Below, piece after piece: positions 41,401 through 53,400 of a stretch of 64,000 nucleotides of DNA (positions within the stretch are counted from its first letter, which is position 1; each line of letters opens with the position of its first letter). Source of the DNA: Pseudoips prasinana (taxonomy: Eukaryota > Arthropoda > Insecta > Lepidoptera > Nolidae); NCBI GenBank assembly GCA_951640165.1, contig OX621255.1, positions 2,108,001 to 2,172,000 on the forward strand, given 5' to 3'. Made by a program: the position numbers and the translations under genes. The notes under the pieces were generated by a model, which worked only from the letters and a program-made list of their open reading frames with translations, did no database searches and was not told the origin of the DNA.

Positions 41401-44400
41401 TTAACATTGATGGTTAGTTTCCCGATGTGGATGGGCTGCGAGAAGCCAGTGTGCAACTGTTTGAGTGCATTTAGTTGCAATATGCCGTCTATCAAAGTCA
41501 CCCAGTTATCCTTCCACTGTAGCGCACCAGAATTCAGGTTAGTACTGGTGCGTACAATACTCTGAAACTCGCCACTGCAAATATAAAAAATAAGGATTAT
41601 ATTAACTATATTACTACACAGTTTCATCTAAATCCGTTCGGTAGTTTTCGCGTGAAAGAGTAACAAACAGCCACCCAACCTACAATCACAGACTTTCGCA
41701 TTTATTATATAGTAGGATGATTTCGAAACAAAATTTACTACTCAGTTTAGGACAAAAAGATTTAAATTACATTTCGTTATTAAATTGAACAATAAATCAA
41801 TAATAGATAGATAAGCTCTTTATTGTACACGTAAAGAGCGACCTTCTCAGAAAGTGTGGTCTAATAATAATATAAAAAATACATATTAAAATAATATGTT
41901 AATAATTCATTAATGGCTAATGAAATATGTAATAAGGATAATATGTTTAAATGTTTTAGTAATGATTAAGAACTTAATTGTATTAGAATATTGATTTTCT
42001 TGCATTAAATTAGAATAGAGGCTTAGGGACGTATAACCGCTGATAGCATAAAAAGATTTTGACTGTACAGAAAGGCGCGGGCAGAATATATTAAATATAT
42101 TCGATTTTAAAACTATATGTACGTTTAGTCTAAATAATAATTAATATTATAATAATAATTGGTAATCGTAAATAATAATAATCGTAACAATTGGTTGTTG
42201 TCATTTTATTTTTAATTACACCTGTACATGCAGTCTCTGTCATGTAACTATTGGTACACATCCCAAGGACTAAGTTTAATGTCTTTATTTTATTTAACAA
42301 CATACCTGTATGTGTAGTCTATGTCATGTAACAATTAATAAGTTAACTGTATTCAGAAGTTAATTATTTTGTTAAATTTTAACACAAAAGTTACGTTCCT
42401 TAATAAACATATATGGACCTCCCATATATGTTTATTAAGGAACGTAACTTGTGTGTTGTAAAAGTTTTTTTCTGTTAAAAGACTTACTTTATCTATATAT
42501 ATGTTGTAATGTTATAACTCAACAACGCCTTAACCGATTTGGCTAATTTTGGTCTTGAATTATTCATGGAAGTCCAGGGAAGGTTTGTACGTAGAGAAAA
42601 TTAAAAAAAAGTCTTGATAATTTTTCTATACACCCATATACAAACAATTTGTACTAATACTTAAAAGCGTAGCGAAGCACGTACCGGGCCGCCAGTTAGT
42701 TATAATAAATACTTCAATCCAGCTCATCAAGCTATCCCAATCTGTCAAATTTCCCCAATTGAAAGTGAACCTTATGCCTTTGTGATAAAGTTTAAAATCT
42801 ATACAATATATTTGACAGATTGGCGTAGATGGATGTGCTGGTGTCTGTACATGTCAAATAATTATGGGGTTACTTCTGGACCCCGCGCGTGACGGAACGT
42901 TACCATAAAGAACGCGTGTACTTAAAGGTTAATATCTTCATTTTATTTTGAAGCATACATGTATGTGTAGTCTCTGTCATGTAACAATTGGTAAACATCC
43001 TGAGTCTAATTTTAATTTCTTTACTTTATTTTACAACATACCTGTATGTGTAGTCTATGTCATGTAATAATTGGCACACATCGTGAGTCTAATTTTAATT
43101 TGTTTACTTTATTTTACAACATACCTGTATGTGTAGTCTATGTCATGTAATAATTGGCACACATCCTGAGTCTAATTTTAATTTGTTTACTTTATTTTAC
43201 AACATACCTGTATGTGTAGTCTATGTCATGTAATAATTGGCACACATCCTGAGTCTAATTTTAATTTCTCCACTTTATTTTACAACATACCTGTATGTGT
43301 AGTCTCTGTCATGTAACAATTGGTACACATCCTGAGCACCAAGTTTAATGTCTTCATTTTCATCATAACTATATTGTAAGTTATTTTGATGTACTGTCGA
43401 AGCCCCTACAAAAATATACCCAATCGCTACCTTGGAGATGCCATTCATAACCTAAAACAACACAGATATATTATTACAGACACAAAATACGACACCAAAA
43501 ATATAACTTTGGTTTTTTTCTGTGAAAATACTAGTCTGTGTACCAAATTATAGTTTGTTGGATATTTTTTTTGTAAAATTATTATATAGAACAACACACA
43601 TGGTATCCCTTTTTATGGGAGGTTGAGGAAATCGTTACAGATTTCATTGAAGATGGTGTATGAGAAAACTTTGGATTACTAATTTTGAAAAACCGCCGGC
43701 TCCCTCTTTTAGTTTTCATTTGCTGTTTGACAAAATATTTCGTTTTGTTATGAAATAGATAAATAATAACGAAACGCACAATTTTGACAAACATTATTGC
43801 TGAAAGTAAAAATTTGGTTTGTAAGCTAAAATTAGCACATGCTAATCTTAGCTTACAAGCCAATTTTTTTAACTTTGTAGTAATATAGCTTAAATATCCT
43901 TATATACTGTTTTATTTTATTTGCAGTGGCGAGTTTCAGAGTATTGCACGCACCAGTACAAACCTGAATTCTGATGCACTACTGTGGAAGGATAACTGGG
44001 TGACTATGATAGACGGCATGTTGCAACTAAATACCCTCAAACAGTCGCACACTGACTTCTTGCAGCCCATCCACACCGGGTAACTAGCCATCGATGTTAA
44101 GCAAAATGCTAATCTTAGCTTCAAACGGGTCAACTTCCGGTCGCCTCGCCCGATCACACTTCTATTTACGCCCTCGCCACGCAATCACCAGCCTACACCC
44201 CTAGTCAAAGAGTAAAGAAAAAATAAAAAAAAAGGTTCTCCATACCTCGAATCGCCCGATGCCTCTCTGCAGCGCAATGTTTAACTTCAACGGTTTCTGC
44301 TCATGCAGCATGGGCTGCGAGAATAGGTGCACGTCTTTGAAATGCACTGACAATAGCCGCTTTGGTACTTCCATGTGCATTGCCACTGTATCCCATACAT

Positions 44401-47400
44401 CCACCAGTATCGCCGCAAATGGATAACACAGTTTTTCTGTAAATTCAAGTAATTACAATTAGTGAAAGAAATTATAATCACTTTTAAATCACTCCCTCTT
44501 TGCTGTGTGGTGACAGCATAGAATATCATCACCCCATCTCATCCCGTGGGGGGCGTAGAAATCGATGAGGGAATAACTACCAGAGAACGGAGCAACGTTT
44601 TTCTGTGAACTATGACCATCAAACTGCGATCGCCAATATGTCTGCCAAGCGTGGTGATTATTATTATTGTTGTTTGGGGCTTGATGCCTTGATGGCATCT
44701 TGCTACCTCGACCATTACTGATCTATTGTAGCAGAGCTCCTTGACTTTGTCAAGGTTCACTGCCCAATTCTACAGCTTCCAAATCTCCCAGATTGATTGT
44801 GGAGAGAGTGTTTGTATCTCTTCCGGTTGCATTATATGCTGTCCTAGGTGGATACTTCTACAACGCATTAGCTGCCCGCACGAGCACAGAATATGCAAAG
44901 GAGTTTCCTCTGACTTTTGGCAGAATCTGCAAATTGTGCTGTCGGTCAACTTTAGGTTGAACATGTGCTTATTCAGCTTGCAGTGTCCGGTGAGCATTCG
45001 AGTTACCGCACATGTTTTGTAACGTTTGAATTCAAGTAATTCTTTCGACATTTTTTTGTTGTAGCCCTTGATAACAGCCTTTGAGTGTAGAGATCCAGCT
45101 GAGGAATTCCACAGTTCCATGGCTGTTGAGGTGCATTGATCGTTTAGGATAGAGTAGGCCTTTCGCTTGGTAATACCACAAAATGGTTCGGATCTGTTTT
45201 GAGGGTTATAGCATGATTGGTGGTGTTAGAGGTTGGTGATTATAGCATACCCCCATACTTTGGGTGACATGATGATAAATCACTCCATGCAGTTAAGTAA
45301 ACCTCCGGAATCGGACGACCTCACCCAATTATGTTAAAATTCAAAAGCAAATTTATTAACATCAGTGTTTAAGGTTATCACTATCAAAATTGGGATGCAA
45401 ATATGAAATAGATTGTATAAGGAGATCCTTGGGGGAGCCTTTGTCCAGCTGTGGACGTCTTTCGGTCGATACGATGATGATGATCATATTGTGTGTCTTC
45501 TAATACAAAGGTTGCGGGTTCGATTCTCGCACATACATATATTTGTGTATAACATTTTGCGGGGAAAATACAATCTTTACGAGAAATATAAGACAACGCA
45601 GCTTTTTATTCTTTTTAGATTACAATTGAAATTGAATGGTACATTTTCGAGACTATTTTTATTTTACTATAATCATAAATTAATTTCTGAAAACAGGTAC
45701 ATTATATTTAAATAGAGTTCATTAAAACTTATTATTTACCTAGCCGTATCCATAAACATTATTCTTATCAAAAGTAGGGCATGCAATTAAAATTTTATTC
45801 AATTAAGCACATTATAATAATGTTTTATTTAGAATGTTTATAATGTAATGACGGTCACCGTAGCCTAGTTGTTAGTGTTCCTGCCTCCGAAGCTGGTGGT
45901 CCTGGGTTCGAATTCCGGTAAGTGCAAATATTTGTGTGATGAGCACGAATATTTGTTTCTGAGTCATGGGTGTTTTCTATGTATATAAGTATTTATCTAT
46001 CTATATAAGCATGTATATCGTCGCCTGGTACCCATAGTACAAGCTTTGCTTAGTTTGGGGCTAGGATGATCTGTGTGACATTGTCCCTCTATATTATTAT
46101 TATTAATGTAAAATGTCATAAAATTGTACACATAATATATACGTCGCTGTGGTCTAAGCAAACGAAAAACAAGAACAGAAATTAATTTTACCCGTAATCA
46201 TAAAATATAATAAAGCATTCAACATATTAAAATTAAAAACTTTCATTCAAACATTTTTAAAGGTGTATTTTTTATTTATTTTGAAGCCAGTTTAAAAGAA
46301 GACTTAGCAAACTTAGCGTCAGAATAGTTTAGGGCGCCCAATAGGCCTCTGACATGGCTTATCAACAACAACCGGGACCGACAGCTTAACGTTCCCTGTT
46401 GGCATGGTTAGCAAACACTTGCTTTTCACGCCAGAGGGCATGGGTTCGATTCCCACCCAGGACAGATATTTGTGTGCATAAACATGTCTGTTTAACCTAA
46501 GTCTGGGTGTAATTATCTATATAAGTACGTATTTACAAAACCAAAGGTCACCATAGCCTAGTTAGTAGAGCTCCTGCCTAGGAAGCTGGTGGTCCTGGGT
46601 TCGAACCCCGGTGCGCAAATATTTGTGTGATGAGCACGGATAAATATCCGTGCTCATCACATAAATATTTGCGCTTCTGAGTCATGGATGTTTTCTATGT
46701 ATTTAATATTTATCTATCTATTATAAGTATGTGTATCGTCGCCTGGTACCCATAGTACAAGCTCTGCTTAGTTTGGGATCAGATGGCCGTGTGTAAATAA
46801 TGTCCCAGGATATTATTATATTATTAACGCTCCGAAATTAAACCATTTTGTCGGCCACCCATCTATATCTACTACATGGTTAACCTTACCACAGACCGAT
46901 GAATGCTTACTACGAACGTAATAATTGTCTGTAATAATTTCTTCTCAGCTTTTTTTTGACAGCATCTTATTGAAATGTCCTTATGCTTCATTTGCGCTGT
47001 ATATAGAGTTGGTTGGTTTGCTTTATATATCTTTAAATGTCTTAAAAACTAATTACATAGCCCCACAAAACTGCTTACGCAGTTTAACTGTGAGATCATT
47101 GAGTCTATATTACAATAATAATAGCATAATATCAGGTAAATTTATAACCAAATACTTAATTGGTTAATTTTACATAATATCTAATTAATATCTCTTTAGC
47201 TGAGGTGCTAATTTTAAATTCTTTATTTCATGTCTGATGTCAACGGGCTAAGTATCAATAGGTAGGGAATGCGTTTTCTTAAGGTTCTGTCGCCATAATA
47301 ATTACAAACTCTGGGTACATCATATTTACCTGTTATCATCGACCTAGTAGTATACCCGTTAGATACCAATGAGTCACTATCCCGACTGCAAGCACCACCG

Positions 47401-50400
47401 TTCTAGTAAACAACCAATATTTGAAGTTATACCTCTAACAACATGTCCTCGTAAGTAGCTATGCTCATCATCATGTATGGACACCACAACTTGGCGAGCA
47501 GCTGCCGTTCTCCTCTTTTCTTCAACATTTTCCACTACTAACCTAAAAAATAATTAATTAATTTAGTATTAGCCGGTTATCCAGCCCAGACAGAATAATA
47601 GAACCAATCCGTACCATTCTGTAGATGTCGAAAAGGCTATTAAAGGTAATGCGGGAAATGTAAAAATAAGTGAGTTTGTTTCGCTGGGTCTTCTCAGTTG
47701 GGGCGCATTGGATCCGGTGTTAGCATTAAAGCGCGACCGTCGTTATTAACACAAGGTCCGTTTTAATAATAATACCTTAATATAGACAGAACCATTGACA
47801 ATATGTAGTAAAAATATTAGACTTAAACTAGATAATTAAACATAATCTCTTGACACTAACTTGATATGAGCTAGCTAAATATCAATGCTAAAATAAAATT
47901 AATTTTATAAATGTTTTCATACAATGTGTACCTAAATATCTATGTTACTAGAAATAATAATGTATACAACTATATTACTACAAACATGTTCTGACTATTT
48001 ACAAGCGCTTTTTTAAAGTCTACGTGAATAAAAACCTTTTTTATTTTATTTATTATTAATTTAAAGTACATTAATGAATTAAGCTCGCCTATCCATGACT
48101 TTGTAAAATTTAACTTAAATGTATATAATGTCTTCAAATAATAACTAATTGCGTTGCTCTGTAAAGAGATTTTTTTATTTAAAACGCTGTACAATTTTAT
48201 TTTATTTCTACACAAATTATTTACATCTATAACATAAACTTACCTGTAAAGAGAAACAACATTTAAGCAACTATTTCACACGTTATAATATTTAAAATAT
48301 TTTATATTCAACTAGCTGTGCCCGCGACTTCGTCCGCGTGTTAATTAGTTTATTTAGTGTTTTAGTAAAATAAAATACTTTTTCTAAAATAAGAGTAGCC
48401 TAAGTTACGCCTTATTTCATCAGCTACCTGCCAATAAAAGTCCCGTCAAAATCGGTCCAGCCATTTCAGAGATAAGCCGGAACAAACAGACAGACAGACA
48501 GACAAAAATTGTAAAAAATGTTATTTTGGTGTATGTACCGTATATATATTCATATTTATGTAGTAAAAACCGGCTATTTCAATATTACAAACAGACACTC
48601 CAATTTTATTTATTTGTAAGAAGATGTAAGAAGATGTATAGATAAATTCTTTGTTCATTTGACAACATGGTTGACTACATTTAATCATAAATAATAATGC
48701 GAACTACATGGCCTACGAACCTGTATGTTTCTGTGTACAATAAAGAATGTTTCTGTGTGCAATAACGAAGAAGAATAAAATTACTATCATTAGATGAAGA
48801 ACTTAACTAAAAGTCATTCGATTACTTACAATTTCTCCCCGTGGCTCCACTCCACTAAGTGAGACAACATCGGAGTGCCGGTCGATACCGGGAATTCCAC
48901 TTTTGGGTAAAGAGCTTGAACCTTGGGCGTGAAGCCTTCCATATACAAACTGAAAGAAGAACATTTGTTTATTTATTGCTCCCATGGGAGTTATTACAAA
49001 GGCCTTGCAATGAATATACTGAACCAAACATGAACCCCGTTAGGGCACAGCAAATATAACATTTATAAAAATATATTATTATTAATTGCCATTCTTTAAT
49101 ATTAATAATAATAATAATATTAATATTAAAGATGCTAATGGATTAATAGCAAAGAGCTTCGAAAAACACCTAAAGAGGCTGACGTTAGGCGGTTGGGTCA
49201 AGAACAAGATCCAAAAAATGGTGCTTTTGGACACGGCTCGCATTGTCAGGAGGTTCCTGTCTCTAGAGCCGTAACCTCCGGTAGCATAGACCATGTTCCT
49301 GCTGCCGGTTGCAAATCCTATTTTTTTTATTTTAAAGTGTATATTTCTGTTTTTTATATATTTTAAAATGTATTTAATAAGAAAGATATTTGAATAAATG
49401 ATAATAATATAATAATGTCTGGGGACAATGTCACACAGAACATATACATTGTACATACTTATATAGATAGATAAATACTTAAATACATAGAAAATATCCA
49501 TGACCCAGAAACAAATATTCGTGCTCATCACACAAATATTTGCACTTACCGGGATTCGAACCCAGGACCACTAGCTTCGTAGGCAGGAGCACTACCAACT
49601 AGGCTACGGTGACCGTCAAATTATGTAAAGTGTACAGTGCACACGCGCATACACACACACTCACACATAAACAAACACACACGCCATATGTGCCATGGCG
49701 GGGAACACCCAAATACTCCGAAATATTTTATTCCGAATTTTGAAGTTCCGATTTGCAAAAGTCCGAATTTCATACTACCTAAGAATTACAATGCCTATTA
49801 TTAAATATCACGAAATTTATCTTTCCGAAAGTCGTAAATGCGATTTGTTAGTAAGTATTCCGATTTTCATACGTTCTAAGAGCCAAATGCTCGAAGGGTT
49901 CTCGGTCCGAAAAACGGCATTCCGAATTTCAATACTTCGAATAATCTAAAAGTCAACATATTGTGCTACAAAATTTTTGTGACAGAAACGAATCGCTGCA
50001 AAACCGACTTCACGTAGTCTTGTATGCCCTACCCTAGAGTGTAATTTAAGCCCGCGTAGGCGCGGAGGGGTGGGGCGGCCCGCGAGCTGAGGAGCAGGCG
50101 GTTTGAAGGTGGTTTGAGCGTGTGTGTTGGTCTATGTGTTCATGTAGAATATTTTGATTTATGAGCTTTATCATGCTTCGGAGAGCACGTTAAGCTGTCG
50201 ATTACGGTTGTAGTCGTTAGATAGAAGTCGTGAAGCCATATCAGAGGCATCCTGGGCGGCTTGAAAGCAAATAAATACCCCATTGGATAAAAAACATAAT
50301 TTACTAGAATTAAATAGATTAAATCAGGATCAAATGATGTCGCTGTCTCATTAAGGCAGCGCCATCTGTTGATCCTGATTTAATCTTACGATCGTGTAGC

Positions 50401-53400
50401 CATATTGATTTGATTATCTTCATCGCCGTTGGCAAGTAATTGCCGCATTATTTTGTGACAAATTGTATAAAACAAAAGGCAAATTTATAAGAAAACTCAC
50501 TTCCCAATAGCTTGTAAGAAGACGAAAGTGTTGTCTGCAGCTCCGCGTCGAGTTAGGGGTATGTGCTGACATGTTGACATAGATCGCTTCAGGATGGCCT
50601 GCAGCAGGCTGTGTGGAGCCACCTCTACTGTCACCACATTTAGTGGCACCAGCCGTGACGTCTCTTCGAATAGGACTGGATTCTGCGGTAGGTTACACAA
50701 GTCATTAGATAAACTCTTTCTAATAGGACTTACAATCTTGACAATAACTTGATACGAGCTAGCTAAATATCTATATTACTAGAAATAATAATATATACAA
50801 CTATATTACTACAAACATGTTCTGACTATTTACAAGCGCTTTTTTAAAGTCTACGTGAATAAAAACCTTTTTTATTTTATTTATTTTACTTAGGCACGTC
50901 GGTACTTTGGGTGCAAAATTACTTTCAGTTTCACATACGTAGATTGCGGACTAGGCTTAATACTGCATTTCAAAGTACTTGTAAGAGAAAGGAGTAATGT
51001 GGCCTGCACTTGAATTTTATAATTTTTACTAGCTGTGCCCCGCGGTTTACCCACGTTAAACTTTATAAATTATAGCCTATGTGTTAATCCAGGGTGTTAA
51101 CTAACTCCATAACAAATTTTATTAAAATCGCTCCAGCCGTTTAGACGTGAAGAAGTAACAAACGTACACCCTCACATTCTCAAACACTTTCGCCTATATA
51201 ATATTAGTGTAATATAGTTCTAAATTTAAAAATAATACCGCACGGACGGACTTATTCATCATTTTTACTTTAATTTTAATATTGTATTTGACTATATTTC
51301 TGTACTGCATCGTGAGCTTAATTAATTTAATGTAAATGTTAATTTAATGTAATTAATTTAATGTACTGAATTAATTTCATTATTTCATAGTGTATGTAGT
51401 TTGGCGCAAGGTCGTAACAAAGTCACATTGAGTATATAAAATTGAGTTAGAATTTTTTAAGTCATACCAGCAAGTTGTTAGTGTGGTACTCCGCCGAAGA
51501 GTACTGGGCCAGTTCTTCATTCCACCTGTCTTGCGGTATAGAAGATGACAGCCATCGGCTGCTTCGCGGTTTAGGCGTTTTTATTACTTCTTTCAAGTGT
51601 TTAAGGAGATTAGGACCTGGAAAGCAAGAGTTTGTCAGTATACCAACTTGACCCCAACCCTCTGTCCGGGAAAGGTTGTTATACTTTTTACGCAATGAAT
51701 GAATGTTAAATTTGAATTTCACAAGCTCTGAAGAGAATGAATGTAGTCTCCAAATTGTCGGCATAGTTAATAATAAATCTAACTGCTCTAACGTCTTAAC
51801 TGGGCCGTGTTGAAACCGGTAGTAGAGACACCCGGTGAGTTTGTTTCGCTGGGTCTTCTCAGTTGGGGCGCATTGGATCCGGTGGTAGCATTAAAGCGCG
51901 ACCGTCGTTATAAACACAAGGTCCGCCATAATAATAACGTTTAATTCGTAGTAGTAGTAAAAATATAGATAAAACTTAGATAGTTAAACCTACATATGAT
52001 TCTTGACAATAACTTAGTTTAAGTTAGATAAATATCGTTACTTTTATAAAATAAATTTTATTGTAAATTATTTCCTACAAGCAGTGTACCTAAATATCTA
52101 TATGTACCTATAAATAATTATAAATGTATCTATATATATAAAAATCAATGCCACTTTTCGTTGTAATGTTATAACTCAACAACGCCTTTACCGATTTGGC
52201 TAATTTTGGTCTTGAATTATTCGTGGAAGTCCAGGAAAGGTTTGTACGTAGAGAAAATTTTAAAAAAGTCTTGAAAAAGTGTAAATACATCTTTTAGCAA
52301 TTTAAAATATTTTTTGTTTGAATAAATGAACTTAATAATCATTTTTTTTATTACTATGCCTTATACGTAGCGAAGCATGTTCTGACTATGTACAAGCGCT
52401 TTTTTAAAGTCTACGTGTATAAAAACTTTTTTATTTTTTTTATTTATTTAAACTAATACACTTAACACCGTTTATAGGATTTGTCAAAGTGGACGAGTCT
52501 TTACTTACAAAGAACCCTTCATTTTAAAGGGTAGTAGGAACTTTACTGCCCCTAAGACCGCTTACTTTTGGTTGTAAAGGTATTTATACGTTGCTTCCTT
52601 GCTTATCATATGGGTAGTGGTAATCCTAGTGTCAGAGTTGTTCAAGTCGCCAGTAGGCCTCTGACATAGCTTAACGACTGTTATCTAATAACTACAACCG
52701 GGACCCACACCTTAAAGTGCCCTCCGAAACACGGAGACGCTCAGAAATTGAACCATTTTGGCGATCACCCATCTATGGACTGACCGCGCGCCTAGTTGCA
52801 TATCCTCGCCGATCGCTTACGGACAGGTGTGAGCATCTAACTATGAGCGTTATGGTAACTATAATATGTTTTAAAAACACCCTCGTTTTAAGGCGATTTA
52901 GGTATCCATTTGATCCCTACAGTGGTTTAAGTTTAAAAATAATAATAACATGCTGGGACATTATTGACACACGGCCATCTGATCCCAAACGAAGCAGAGC
53001 TTGTTCTATGGAAACCAGATAACTGCTATACTACATATACCACTTTTCTTTTGTAAATACATACTTTTCACACAGGGTCAGGGACAGGGTCTGTGTGTAA
53101 TTATAACACGCAGACTCAGGACAAACAGGCATATTCGTGCACTTTCGGGAATCGAACCCACAACCTGCGACGTGAAAGGCAAATGTCCACTGACCAAGGG
53201 TCGTCACATCAAGCATTTTTTATCCTCCCAATGTTTATTCAATGTCGACTTGTGTATTGTTTTTTTAAAATTTTTATCGATGATAGGTAATAAGAAATGC
53301 GTCCCTGTGCTCAACACGTTAAGCTGTCGGTCCCGGTTGTTTCATTGGACAACAGTCGCTAAGCCATGACGGAGGCCTATTGGGCGGCTCGAAGAACTCT

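Noticed and set aside
43582..43863. 93-codon minus-strand ORF next to exon e11
   Set aside because: Overlaps a palindrome and intron sequence; no homology, phase incompatible with e10-e11 splicing.
27034..44110. A second FAS gene on the plus strand
   Set aside because: The plus-strand pieces are only one ER exon (multiplied) and part of one DH exon, in the wrong order for a plus-strand gene, and with a stop in the DH copy.
53001..53369. 122-codon plus-strand ORF
   Set aside because: Runs through a SINE family B copy and a common repeat; no protein features.
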